A stretch of DNA of 64,000 nt from NCBI GenBank assembly GCA_016806645.1, contig JACSYO010002129.1, forward strand, positions 124,001-188,000, in the 5' to 3' direction. Within the stretch, counting starts at the first letter, position 1. Each line of letters starts with the position of its first letter. The translations under genes were made by a program, and so were the position numbers. A model generated the notes under the pieces. It did not search any database. It saw only the letters and a list, made by a program, of their open reading frames with translations, and was not told the origin of the DNA. Of this stretch, positions 38,237 through 44,500 are shown piece by piece. Source of the DNA: Ophiodon elongatus (Eukaryota > Chordata > Actinopteri > Perciformes > Hexagrammidae).

Positions 38237-40280
38237 GTGCGTGCGTGTGTGCGTGTGCATGTGTTTGAATACTTGCTTTTTAGAGTTTCTTTAAACAGCC
38301 TGATGGCTGTTTATCGCATTCCTGCACCTCTGCACCCTTCTTTGGATGCATATAACTGCTGAATGTTCTGGTAATTGCTTCGCTAAAGTACTAATATTTA
38401 CTTGGTAAGGGAGAGCTGTGACTGCGTGTGGCTGGTTGCTGGCTGAGAGTGCACCCGCAGTGGATCAGGCCTAGTGTCTGAGGACTGAAATTTAAGGCGG
38501 CGTTTCTGTTAAATATTTTAAAACCTCTCTGCACAATACGTCAAGCCTGATGGCCACGGGCTTGGCAGCCAAGACATTTTTAGAAGAGAGTGGGAGAGGA
38601 AGTAGGGAGAGCACTTCATTAGAATGTCTAATTACCCACACCAGCACTGAAGAACGTTGATTAAAGTCATACTACACATAAAAAAAAAAAAAAAACTTTT
38701 TGGGAGGCTGTGCTTTTTGCTTTGCCGTGTGGTGGTAATTTGAGAGAAAAAGCACAACATCTGTGGTGTGTTGAAAGAAAGTCGTAAAATAAACATAACT
38801 TCTACTGTACAAGGTTTTTGTATGAATTATGTATGTATCCAAGTATCACTGACGGTGGTAAATAAATATCCAGAGTATTTTCTTTGGCTTAGATGTAAAT
38901 GTTGGAGGAATATGGTGTCAAACAGATCCAAGTTTGCATAAATCAAAGTTAATGTGACTGCGCATGTGTTTCTGCTTGTGGTTGGAGTTGGAGGGTTTGA
39001 TATTGAGTGTGAGAGAGAGAGAGAGAGAGACAGAGAGAAAAGAAAAGGGGCCAATGGACAAGGATATATTTTATTCCGTTAATGGTTCCCTTTTGAAATG
39101 TCTTAATAATGAATAAATCAACTTAATGTTACACCATTAAGGAACACTTACTGACTAGTGTCTTTCATTTTATTCACTCCACATGACTTTCTCTGGGACG
39201 CATAGGAACCTTCCGTGATCCAAGTAAGTGTAATTCACCCCAGTTCACATCATTTTACTATCTGATATTTATTCCTTTGTTCTTACCGACACTTTTATCT
39301 GACTGTATCATAACAATGCCAAAACCTTCTGTCTCCTGTCTCTCTTCTATTTTTGTTTGGGTCCAGAGAGCACGTTATCAAAGGCCCGCGACCCCTGTGG
39401 GATGGAAACCCTACCCTTGAATGGTAACTTCAATAACAGCTACTCCCTGCGCAGCGGCCCAGGAGGTGTGGGCGGGGGCAGCTGTGACTTCCTTGGTGGT
39501 GGGGGCGGAGACAGTCCCCCGCCCCTCCTCAATCCCCGCGGCTCAGAGGCACTGGGAGGCGGAGGCATCCGACGAAACCTCTCTGATGCCGCTGCCTTCG
39601 AAAAAATGATCATCTCTGAGCTTGTGCACAACAACCTAAGAGGTGGTGTTGGAGGAGGAGGAGGAGGTGACGTAGGGGACAGGGTGTGTGGCAGCCTGGC
39701 CAGGGGACGTCCTCACGGTGGGGTTGGTCGGGGGACAACGGGGGCCGGGCCAGAGCTGTCTATGAGCATGGATGAAGACGAGGACTTTCTGAGAGAGGGG
39801 CGGCAACGCACCCCGCAGGATGTGGAGCTGCTTTATAAAGCTCTGGAGGAGCCCCTGCTGTTGCAGCGAGCCCAGTCGGTCCTCTACCAAAGCGATCCAG
39901 AGGAGTCAGAGAGCTACACGGCCGACCTCACCGAGAGCCTAGGCCACAGCGGCCACAGTGGCCAGAGCGCTGGTGGGCAGACGGGCAACAGAGCGCCAGA
40001 CTCCCCTGCGCGTGACTCCCTGTACACCAGCATCACCAACCTGCGAGACTCACCTTACCCCGACAGCAGTCCTGAGCCCCTGGAGGTGGTCCCCCGTTCG
40101 GCCCAGCCCCCTGAGGAGCTGTACTACAGCTCCGGGAGGCCCGCCCTGGGCTCTCGTGGGGCCCCCATGCAGACCTTCTACCAGGCTCCACCCCGGAGAC
40201 CAAGTGGGGAGGGACACCAGGCCCAGGAGCCTGCCCACAATGAGGGAGACGGACAGATGCAGCTGGTCACCAGCCTGTGA
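2847..40280 (+). CDS. adgrl1: Latrophilin-1 (adhesion G protein-coupled receptor L1), spliced gene, 24 coding exons, 5' partial
   Basis: Neuronal adhesion GPCR of the latrophilin family, known in mammals as a presynaptic and postsynaptic receptor for teneurins, FLRTs and neurexins and for alpha-latrotoxin. The exons join without frame breaks into 1,504 codons plus stop; human ADGRL1 is about 1,474 residues. Domain order is SUEL lectin (2849-4348), microexon, olfactomedin (18926-21381), Ser/Thr/Pro stalk (22472-about 22670), hormone-receptor motif (about 22670-24320), GAIN with GPS (25203-29182), 7TM (29776-31464) and cytoplasmic tail (31713-40280). The tail carries the motifs [36 protein letters not shown] and terminal LVTSL, which match latrophilin-1 better than paralogues 2 or 3. 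Teleosts often keep two co-orthologues (a and b), and I cannot tell which this is. The signal-peptide exon is not seen; the first exon begins inside a codon. Identity is very secure; exon edges are from GT-AG sites and reading frame. Confidence 0.97.
3061..4238 (+). other. adgrl1: adgrl1 intron with simple repeats
   Basis: Intron with a short (GT)n at about 3679-3700 and pyrimidine-rich stretches (3900-4020, 4180-4237) leading to the acceptor of the next exon. No other gene is seen. Confidence 0.85.
4239..4348 (+). CDS. adgrl1: adgrl1 exon: SUEL lectin domain, C-terminal part
   Basis: 110-nt exon between tctctcag and gtgagt. It encodes CNNRTQCVVVAGSDVFPDPC followed by PGTYKYLEIQYECVPY, the second half of the lectin domain, including an N-glycosylation sequon (NRT) and the PGTYKYL signature. 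It ends with the first base of a codon (A). That base becomes Ile if spliced straight to the olfactomedin exon, or Lys if the 15-nt microexon is included. Confidence 0.96.
4590..4692. repeat. (CT)n microsatellite with a (CTAT) interruption
   Basis: About 100 bases of CT dinucleotides broken by three TATC units and single substitutions. The Ser/Leu-rich open frames that cross it are artefacts. Confidence 0.92.
5182..5219. repeat. (CA)n microsatellite
   Basis: Nearly perfect CA dinucleotide run of about 19 units. Confidence 0.92.
8324..8348. repeat. (GT)n microsatellite
   Basis: Perfect GT run of about 12 units within the large adgrl1 intron. Confidence 0.88.
9362..9444. repeat. Long (CT)n microsatellite
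   Basis: Thirty consecutive CT units without interruption, then an imperfect CT/CCCT tail. It is a strong polypyrimidine tract on the + strand, but no exon follows it. Confidence 0.93.
10826..10840 (+). CDS. adgrl1: adgrl1 15-nt microexon (KVDQK insert between lectin and olfactomedin domains)
   Basis: Fifteen bases flanked by a tgaatag acceptor behind a long pyrimidine tract and by a gtaaag donor. Phase 1 on both sides lets it sit exactly between the lectin exon (ending A) and the olfactomedin exon (beginning TC). Inclusion gives VPY-KVDQK-VFVCPG; skipping gives VPY-I-FVCPG. Mammalian latrophilin-1 has the equivalent optional KVEQK insert, which is known to change teneurin binding. The single difference here is Asp for Glu. 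The exon was found by phase, position and encoded peptide, since it is far too short for ORF searches. Confidence 0.87.
11104..11204. repeat. Long (CA)n microsatellite
   Basis: About 100 bases, starting with CACG units and continuing as nearly pure CA. Confidence 0.93.
13888..13953. repeat. (GT)n microsatellite
   Basis: GT run of about 33 units with one early interruption, followed by alternating GC purine-pyrimidine bases, a sequence prone to Z-DNA. Confidence 0.92.
14334..14390. repeat. (CA)n microsatellite
   Basis: CA run of about 28 units with one CG interruption. Confidence 0.92.
15660..15723. repeat. (GT)n microsatellite
   Basis: Perfect GT run of about 32 units. Confidence 0.93.
17628..17692. 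repeat. (GT)n microsatellite, imperfect
   Basis: GT-rich run with GCGT and CTGT variants. Confidence 0.88.
17899..17959. repeat. (CT)n microsatellite
   Basis: CT run of about 30 units with one TTTC break. Confidence 0.92.
18926..19133 (+). CDS. adgrl1: adgrl1 exon: start of olfactomedin domain
   Basis: 208-nt exon between tgctccag and gtgagg. It encodes FVCPGTLLRVQAASSLQEDE, then GAWCKDPLQSGDRLYVMPWT and YASWEDFKQNRATTTYK. The Cys of CPG and the Cys of WCKD are conserved in latrophilin olfactomedin domains. The first codon is shared with the microexon or the lectin exon, and the last codon (AA/G) with the next exon. Confidence 0.96.
19363..19627 (+). CDS. adgrl1: adgrl1 exon: olfactomedin domain, middle
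   Basis: 265-nt exon between caacag and gtggga. It encodes [40 protein letters not shown] and WGGKSDIDLAVDENGLWVIY, the best conserved blades of the olfactomedin beta-propeller. It ends on a complete codon (Gln of VVSQ). Confidence 0.97.
19628..21053 (+). other. adgrl1: adgrl1 intron containing one dispersed repeat copy
   Basis: 1.4-kb AT-rich intron. A truncated copy of a fish interspersed repeat occupies about 19921-20095; the remainder has no recognisable element. Confidence 0.85.
19921..20095 (+). repeat. Fish interspersed repeat copy (SINE-like, internally deleted)
   Basis: Contains the words tccaaagacatgcagcttag, ttgcccgtaggtg, gtgagcgtgaatgg and the tail taatggatggatgga. These belong to a dispersed family that I recognise as common in spiny-rayed fish. 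The same words occur at 49557-49815 in this window, in the same orientation. The tRNA-like head is missing here and the 3' part is shortened. The classification is from memory of the family, not from a search. Confidence 0.75.
21054..21381 (+). CDS. adgrl1: adgrl1 exon: end of olfactomedin domain
   Basis: 328-nt exon between cccatag and gtaagg. It encodes VNPYTLRFEGTWETSFDKRM, then ASNAFMACGVLYAVRSVYQD and YISSVDYNPRDNQLYVWNNY, ending LEFGPPDPTTG. It completes the propeller that in mammalian latrophilins contacts FLRT proteins. The acceptor follows a pyrimidine tract at about 21030-21050. Confidence 0.97.
21382..22471 (+). other. adgrl1: adgrl1 intron
   Basis: 1.1-kb intron with no recognisable repeat or additional exon. 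It ends in gttacctcag. Confidence 0.85.
22472..22765 (+). CDS. adgrl1: adgrl1 exon: Ser/Thr/Pro-rich stalk and start of hormone-receptor motif
   Basis: 294-nt exon between acctcag and gtgagg. The first two thirds are low-complexity Ser/Thr/Pro (PLTTSQVTPTPPARPF and following), the probably O-glycosylated stalk. The end, NHVCEAKLVRGVRWPTTQRG to RPCPKGSLG, begins the hormone-receptor motif with its first two cysteines. The stalk is poorly conserved in sequence but has the same place and composition as in mammals. Confidence 0.95.
22766..24216 (+). other. adgrl1: adgrl1 intron with a (CT)n repeat
   Basis: 1.45-kb intron holding a (CT)n/(CGCT) tract at 23478-23569. No coding signal. Confidence 0.85.
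23478..23569. repeat. (CT)n microsatellite with CG interruptions
   Basis: About 90 bases of CT with scattered CGCT units. Confidence 0.92.
24217..24320 (+). CDS. adgrl1: adgrl1 exon: hormone-receptor motif
   Basis: 104-nt exon between gtctccag and gtgaga. It encodes IASFQCMVEQVMWNPRGPDL and SNCTSPWVNQVAQK, with the remaining cysteines and tryptophans of the hormone-receptor (HRM) domain and an NCT glycosylation sequon. It ends on a complete codon. Confidence 0.96.
24321..25202 (+). other. adgrl1: adgrl1 intron
   Basis: 0.9-kb AT-rich intron with no recognised element. Confidence 0.85.
25203..25388 (+). CDS. adgrl1: adgrl1 exon: GAIN domain, subdomain A
   Basis: 186-nt exon between ctcgtgcag and gtagag, phase 0 at both ends. 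It encodes IKSGENAANIAGELVNHTRG, then SVRLIEQLLDILDAQLQALR and ARNYNK, helices of the first GAIN subdomain, with an NHT sequon. Confidence 0.96.
25577..25615 (+). CDS. adgrl1: adgrl1 short exon (39 nt): GAIN subdomain A
   Basis: Thirteen-codon exon between cttccag and gtagct, phase 0 on both sides, encoding LQKRERTCRAYIQ. The human protein has MHKRERTCKDYIK at this place. It is small and in frame on its own, so skipping it would not shift the frame, but the segment is part of a folded domain. Confidence 0.94.
25616..27321 (+). other. adgrl1: adgrl1 intron
   Basis: 1.7-kb AT-rich intron with no recognisable gene or repeat. Confidence 0.85.
27322..27502 (+). CDS. adgrl1: adgrl1 exon: GAIN domain
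   Basis: 181-nt exon between atgtgccag and gtaaga. It encodes AVVQIVDNLLRPEALESWQD, then MNSTEQAHTATMLLDVLEKG and AFLLANNMYGNRFSDRAPSI. The first two thirds match human latrophilin-1 closely; the end is more divergent. It ends in phase 1 (G, completing Asp with the next exon). Confidence 0.96.
27657..27779 (+). CDS. adgrl1: adgrl1 exon: GAIN subdomain B
   Basis: 123-nt exon between accctcag and gtcagc. It encodes LEVHVLNTEMDLQDLSFPQN and STIQLSASTIKQYSRN. The donor gtcagc is weaker than the others in the gene, but the next exon continues the frame exactly (NGQVKVVFILY). Confidence 0.94.
27780..28699 (+). other. adgrl1: adgrl1 intron
   Basis: 0.9-kb intron, strongly pyrimidine-rich between about 28040 and 28680. 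No other element is seen. Confidence 0.85.
28700..28908 (+). CDS. adgrl1: adgrl1 exon: GAIN subdomain B
   Basis: 209-nt exon between catgtgcag and gtggct. It encodes QVKVVFILYKNLGSFLSTEN, ATVKMEVDGPSHDKKRLAVN and SHVIAASINKESSRVFLIEP, ending LKHLQ on a complete codon. An NAT sequon is present. The segment VIAASINKESSRVFL is almost invariant in latrophilins. Confidence 0.96.
29009..29182 (+). CDS. adgrl1: adgrl1 exon: GPS autoproteolysis motif
   Basis: 174-nt exon between ttttacag and gtgagt, phase 0 at both ends. It encodes NCSFWNYSERSMTGQWSSQG, then CKLLDTNNTHTTCSCSHLTN and FAVLMAHREPD. The four cysteines, two tryptophans and the HL/T cleavage tripeptide of the GPS are intact. The expected cut is between Leu (29141-29143) and Thr (29144-29146), leaving TNFAVLM as the tethered agonist. 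NCS, NYS and NNT sequons are present. Confidence 0.97.
29183..29775 (+). other. adgrl1: adgrl1 intron
   Basis: 0.6-kb pyrimidine-rich intron separating the GPS exon from the first transmembrane exon. No element is recognised. Confidence 0.85.
29776..29985 (+). CDS. adgrl1: adgrl1 exon: TM1 and TM2
   Basis: 210-nt exon between gacctcag and gtgagt, phase 0 on both sides. It encodes ELILFVITWVGIVISLVCLA and [20 protein letters not shown] (TM1 and first loop), then KNLCINLFIAELLFLIGIDK (TM2). It is nearly identical to mammalian latrophilin-1. Confidence 0.97.
30247..30467 (+). CDS. adgrl1: adgrl1 exon: TM3 and TM4
   Basis: 221-nt exon between gtcttcag and gtacgt. It encodes IACPIFAGLLHFFFLAAFSW and [20 protein letters not shown] (TM3), then YYYLCGYCFPALVVGISAAI (TM4). 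The conserved Cys that pairs with extracellular loop 2 (ACP) and the WLCLEG-type motif (here WMCLEG) are present. Confidence 0.97.
30659..30787. repeat. Long (GT)n microsatellite just upstream of an exon
   Basis: About 129 bases of nearly pure GT, with GGGT and a CAATCCTGC interruption, ending fewer than 50 bases before the acceptor at 30833. It occupies more than a third of the intron. Confidence 0.93.
30834..30900 (+). CDS. adgrl1: adgrl1 exon: extracellular loop 2 and start of TM5
   Basis: 67-nt exon between cactccag and gtatta. It encodes [20 protein letters not shown] then IM. The cysteine is the loop-2 partner of the TM3 cysteine. The donor gtatta is weak, but the next exon continues TM5 in frame. 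Confidence 0.93.
31083..31174 (+). CDS. adgrl1: adgrl1 exon: TM5 and third intracellular loop
   Basis: 92-nt exon between catccgtag and gtgagt. It encodes LNLIFLMITLHKMIRNSSAL and KPDSSRLDNIK. In latrophilins 2 and 3 an optional exon can follow in this loop. Here the following intron is only 121 bases and I see no such insert. Confidence 0.94.
31296..31464 (+). CDS. adgrl1: adgrl1 exon: TM6 and TM7
   Basis: 169-nt exon between tttcatcag and gtaacg. It encodes SWALGAIALLFLLGMTWAFG and LLFI (TM6), then MAYLFTTFNAFQGMFIFIFH and CALQKK (TM7 and membrane-proximal tail). It is nearly identical to mammalian sequence, and ends on a complete codon. Confidence 0.97.
31713..31868 (+). CDS. adgrl1: adgrl1 exon: cytoplasmic tail, proximal
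   Basis: 156-nt exon between tctttacag and gtgcgt, phase 0 at both ends. It encodes VHKEYSKCLRHSYCCSRTST, TSSHGSLKNSGLRANNRYYS and GSQARHAAAHRQ. The cysteine cluster is a likely palmitoylation site. The last nine residues after GSQ have no counterpart in human latrophilin-1, where GTQ leads directly into SRIRRMW. No earlier GT donor exists at that point, so the extension seems constitutive. Confidence 0.94.
31869..32890 (+). other. adgrl1: adgrl1 intron
   Basis: 1.0-kb intron. An open stretch near 32484-32563 ends at a gtaagt-like donor, but its frame does not fit the phase-0 junction, so it is not annotated as an exon. Confidence 0.8.
32891..32987 (+). CDS. adgrl1: adgrl1 exon: cytoplasmic tail, conserved RIRRMW segment
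   Basis: 97-nt exon between cttccag and gtgagg. It encodes [20 protein letters not shown] and AGDINSTPTLNR, one of the most conserved tail segments in all latrophilins. It ends in phase 1. Confidence 0.96.
32988..35809 (+). other. adgrl1: adgrl1 intron (2.8 kb)
   Basis: Intron with one (GT)n run at about 34424-34480. No further element is recognised. Confidence 0.82.
34424..34480. repeat. (GT)n microsatellite
   Basis: GT run of about 28 units with one GC interruption. Confidence 0.92.
35810..35932 (+). CDS. adgrl1: adgrl1 exon: cytoplasmic tail
   Basis: 123-nt exon between cttgcag and gttagc. It encodes TMGNHLLTNPVLQTRTGTSP and YNTLLAESFTPPSPGVFNST, closely matching the corresponding human tail segment. 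It ends in phase 1 (G), which is compatible with the 18-nt exon, with direct joining to the last exon, or with the candidate exon at 37929. Confidence 0.95.
36049..36140. repeat. (GT)n microsatellite
   Basis: GT run of about 30 units followed by GCGT/CACG variants. Confidence 0.92.
36265..36650. repeat. Degenerate tandem repeat, about 3.3 copies of a ~117-bp unit
   Basis: The same order of words recurs. First comes cttggtgt, then gcgca/ccagtagaaaacagct, ttcacttctaccaaatg, caatagcgc, cccacacacac, tctggtggcag and caccaggataaag. Copies begin near 36268, 36389, 36505 and 36620; the last is cut short. The divergence between copies suggests an old minisatellite. Confidence 0.8.
37823..37918. repeat. 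Long (GT)n microsatellite
   Basis: About 48 GT units with two early GC substitutions, directly followed by a T-rich stretch and a CAG. Confidence 0.93.
38202..38268. repeat. (GT)n microsatellite, imperfect
   Basis: GT-rich run with GCGT units. Confidence 0.88.
39206..39223 (+). CDS. adgrl1: adgrl1 18-nt microexon in the cytoplasmic tail
   Basis: Eighteen bases between a gcatag acceptor and a strong gtaagt donor, phase 1 at both ends. With its neighbours it encodes G-TFRDP-K, matching GSYREPK at the same place in human latrophilin-1. The length is a multiple of three, so skipping keeps the frame and would join STE directly to STLSK. The acceptor has a poor pyrimidine tract, which fits regulated inclusion. 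Confidence 0.86.
39367..40280 (+). CDS. adgrl1: adgrl1 last coding exon: cytoplasmic tail and PDZ ligand
   Basis: 914-nt exon from a gggtccag acceptor to TGA at 40278-40280. It encodes KARDPCGMETLPLNGNFNNS, YSLRSG, a Gly-rich region (about 39460-39580), [18 protein letters not shown], a second poly-Gly run near 39645-39670, ELLYKALEEPLLLQRAQSVL and YQSDPEESES. It closes with DGQMQLVTSL, the PDZ-binding terminus used by Shank-type scaffolds in mammals. A short GHSGHSGQS repeat near 39942-39970 is not found in human. GC content is clearly higher than in the flanking introns. Confidence 0.97.
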
Positions 40281-40908
40281 CTGGAGCCTGGAGGAGGAAG
40301 TTGGAGACTAATGTGATGGCCAAAGCCGCCTCCTAGCCCGCCTCGTTCTCGTGTCTCTCCACTTTCTGCTTGTTTGGTTGCCTTTCTTTCTCTTGACTTT
40401 TATTTAGCTAACAGATGAGCAGAGTGACCTTCAGGGGGAGTCGTGGCTGACTCTGCAGAATCAGCCTTTATCTTGAACCCTCCCTCGTCTTATGGAGATG
40501 AGTGATGGGTGTTTTTCTGCGGAGCGTTCGTCGGCTCTCTCCAACCCCAGTCCTCCCCAGTTCCTTTGGTACCCTACGGCCAAGTCCAGCACTCTGAATG
40601 TACCGATCCACCCCCTTTACCTTCAGATATTTAAAAACTTAAAAACTTTGTGAAAGTTTTTTTTTAATGTAATTTCTCTTCAGACCTGCTTCCTGAGATG
40701 GGAATATCATTTTATATTTAGTCTCATTTCCCTTTCGTACCATCCATAGGTCTTTTTTGAGTCATCATTTGATCGGAGTAGTTAGCTGTGGAGACAGGGA
40801 ATATAGTACACTATTATAACCTAAAAAATGTCTCACAGAAAGCTCTTCATTGTTGCCAAAAATATCTTTTATTGAGCCAGAACAGAAACTAGAGCATCCA
40901 CAAGGCAA

Positions 40909-40942
40909 ACACGCACACACGCACACACGCACACACACACAC

Positions 40943-40990
<48 letters not shown>
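40909..40990. repeat. (CA)n microsatellite in the presumed 3' UTR
   Basis: CA run with CACG units, about 80 bases. Confidence 0.92.
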
Positions 40991-40992
<2 letters not shown>

Positions 40993-41572
40993 GCTCACTC
41001 ATCCAGAAGTGCTCATTACTGAACATCAAAAGTGAAAACAGTACTCCATCTAAGTAAAAGGGAACAGGAGCCTTTGTTCCAAGCAGGCAGTGGGAGCAGA
41101 TTCAGAGTAGTTGCCTTCATTTTCTCTTGCTGTGAATCAACGACAATGTACAGAAGTGGAGTAGAGGCAGAGACGGAGACTGAAGCGCCGCCCCCCCCCC
41201 CTAAATCCCCCTACCCCCCCTCCAGAGCAGCAGAACCTGCATCCATAAGGCTGGCCAATCATCTCCACTGTTCTCTCTGGTTGTTTGCTTCAGGCATTTG
41301 AAAAGTTAAATGACTGCCTTGCTTTTGTTTTGAAGAGAGTATTCAATTTGTTGACTTTGGGTCTGCATCCTCTGGGGGCTGCAAGAGCGGACTGGTGTCG
41401 CCCCCCGTCCCCCTGTACTTTGCTGTTAGAGCCTAGCCAGTTGAAGTGGACTTGTTTCCTGTGTGTGGTTGTGAAAAGCAAGACTGTAAACACCACAAAC
41501 TCACTGGTCGACCAATTGGTATAGCCGTGTACATAAGAACCACACATGAATCTACTTTATTCCTACTATGTA

Positions 41573-41578
41573 AATAAA
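41573..41578 (+). promoter_or_regulatory. Candidate polyadenylation signal AATAAA for adgrl1
   Basis: Canonical hexamer in the context tgtaaataaagac, 1.3 kb after the stop codon, followed by A-rich sequence. Confidence 0.5.
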
Positions 41579-41595
41579 GACACCAGATGATCAAA

Positions 41596-44500
41596 AGCAA
41601 CAAAAAGTAACAAATACTATGAAAAATGACTTCTTGTACTGCAACAAACCAACGAAAGAAAAAAATAAAATGTTTTGGAGTTTGTGAACTGAATGATGAA
41701 CTCTCTCTCTCTCTCTCTCTCCCCCGTTGCTTGATCTCTCGCTCTCCCGTTCTTCTGTGCCACTCAGTGAAAAAGGGAGAAAGGCAGAGAGAGAGACAGA
41801 TTATAATGTGTAGTAGATTTTATTTATACAAATGAAAAACGGAACAAAAAAAATATTCCGGCACAATTTTTATGTAATATAATCCGTTACATGTTGTTAA
41901 TGTTTGACCTTTGACATTCCCGGGGTGGAATTGCAGAAGGCAGCGGGAGGTGTGAGGCGAGCAACATAGATGTCGTCAAATGTCATAGTGTGCCTCACAG
42001 GCACGATAAAGCATTGTGGGTGAATGACAGAATCCACAAAGTGAGTTGGTTTGTTCTTGTATTATTTGGAAGATATAACCAGATTACATACTTTTAACAA
42101 CATGGGTTTCAGCATGTATAATAATGACGTTTGTTTTGCTATCAGAGAATATTGCATTTTGCTGTTTCGTAAAAGGATAGATTTAGCATTTATCCACAGC
42201 CTAATGTGACAATTCATCAATTTCCTGTGTGCATGTGTGTAAGTATGAATGTGTCTGAATGGCTGCTTGTGTGTGTTAGGTGTCCAGTGTGTGCGATCCG
42301 TGCACACTAGACTTTTGTATGTGCACACACTTTTGAAAGTCTTTTGTTTTTTGGCGTGTGACATGACTTGAATGCTCATCAGACAAAAGGGGGATGCATC
42401 TCAGAGAGAGCTGCCATAGTTCTCCGCCTCAAATGGAAGTTGCTCTTCCCGTGGCGTTTGGGTACAAGGAGGACAGGAGAAATCAGACCGCCTCGGGACG
42501 ACATATGATAACTATATACCATGAAAATGACAAGCAGGGTTGACTGATCGGGAGGAACATGTTTCCAATATGCCACCTTATGCAAGCGATACATTTGAGA
42601 AATTAGCTGTCAAGAGAGAGACGCTCAGGAGGCTCCTTTCATCCAGCTGAAATCTGTCTGACCTTTAAGAAAATACTGAGAGTTTGCCTTCTTCAATGCT
42701 GTATTTATAGGTATTTGTCATGGTTTATTTATCAGTTTTTTTTATCAGTTTTTTTGAATATTTATTCACATTGATTTATTCATGGGATTGTTTTTTTTTC
42801 TTCTTTTTACTCTCTCCCTCGTAAACCTGCGCTAAGCAAAAGAGTGTGATGTGTGGACAGAACGGGAGCAGAAAATAGATGCCTCTACTGCAGTGTGACA
42901 TTTGGATAGAGCCTGGCTGTCCCACTTCTAAGAGAACCCAAAGGACGGCTTTTAGCTGGGGCTCCTGGGGCTGAAAGAGAGAGGGGGTTAAAGACAGATA
43001 AGGGAGAGGGATTACAAGGATTCACCGCCATTTATTCTTGTTATTCAAATCACTTGTGCAAGTAACATTGTATTGGCCACAGAGCGATGAGGCTCAGAGA
43101 GGCGGCCCTAGTATCATCACTTGAGCCATAGGGGGGACGTGTGCAATACTGCTTTGATGGTACATGACTTGGATTTGCAGCTGAACCTGGGAGCTGTCTG
43201 TGTTTACAAATGAAAAGACAATATGCACATGTATTCTGCTCTGCTGCAGTGCAGGACAATGTGAAGCGTGGATCTCGTGGCTCGGTGGTGGGTGCACCGT
43301 ACCGAGGCAGCACCCACTGGTCAACTGAGGACAACTGAATGTATTTTAACAAGCAGGACTGAAGATGAAACAATTCATTCCAGGGTGGAAGTGTTAATGG
43401 GAAACTCAAGACGACCATCATCATCTTTATACCCATCATTCTCATCAGCATCATCATTAACTCCATTCCTCCCTCATTGTATTTGACATAATGTGCTGAT
43501 GCTGATCTCTACTGCTCAGCTGGGACGCACCCCAGGGGACAAACACTGTTTAGACAGGCACTCCCCCTTGAGAGGAGGAATGTGCGTCACCTTGGGCCTG
43601 CTTCTCTTCTTCTTTTTCCAGCACCTCTTTCCTCCTTTTCTTTTCCTCGCTCTCCCCCGCATCTCATCCACATTTTAATATCAATCTCAATGGGCTCCAT
43701 TAGTGCAGCACTTCTTTGAGAGTGTTAATTTGTTTAGTCAAAAGCTTTGTTTATCCCAGATTAATATCTCAATAAACAGAGGAGTGCTGTACTGTGGTAA
43801 ATGATAGTGATTATAGAAGGTCTGCAGCCCATGCTGTTGGACGGAGGCTGACACAATGGGAGTTTCTCCACCATTCAAAGCCCTCCAAACCTGTGATTAC
43901 AATAATAACACAGTGGGTACTAATTTACTGCAGTGAACTCGCCCTCGCTCTTTTTTTTCTACTCTCTTTTTTTCCGTCTCAGCCGGACAAAACTCCTCGC
44001 TTCGATTCCGGTAGCAAGCCTGTCATGCACGTGCTCCAGCGGTTCGGTGGGAAGTTGTTTAAAAGGTGGGACGCCCAACCTTTGACACGGCGCTGTCTCA
44101 CCCCTGCAGCTTAGTGTCAGTGGAGAGTGAGCTGTGGCATTGTTCAGTCTATCATTAGACAGCGGAGGTCCCAGCAGGCTTTTTCCATTTACTCACAGTT
44201 GACCCCTCCACACACAAACCTTTTTTTTTCTTTTTTTTTTACCAGTGATTTGTGTGGCCCATATCACACCAGGAGGGCAGTAGGGAGGTTGGTGTGTGAG
44301 TTCAACTGCAGCAGAGGAGGTCATAATATCTGCAAAGACCGGACCGAGAGGAGACGGAGCGGGGACAACATCAGCAGAGATGTCACAGATGTCACAAATT
44401 CATAGCCATAGGCAGTTATAGAGAGAGAAGATGGCGGGGGAGGGGGGTTTGCAGTGAGGCGGTGCAGGGTTGGATCTGGAGATAAGGAGATTGATGTGCT

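Larger units (their letters stand above)
35933..39205 (+). other. adgrl1: adgrl1 intron (3.3 kb) with minisatellite and microsatellites
   Basis: Contains (GT)n at 36049-36140, a roughly 117-bp tandem array at 36265-36650, possible transposon debris at 36840-37560, (GT)n at 37823-37918 and 38202-38268, a candidate optional exon at 37929-38050, and (GA)n near 39010-39030. Confidence 0.8.
40281..41595 (+). other. adgrl1: adgrl1 3' untranslated region (inferred)
   Basis: Sequence after the stop codon without coding signal. It contains a (CA)n tract at 40909-40990 and ends shortly after an AATAAA hexamer at 41573. The true cleavage site is not visible; another AATAAA lies near 41663. Confidence 0.6.
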
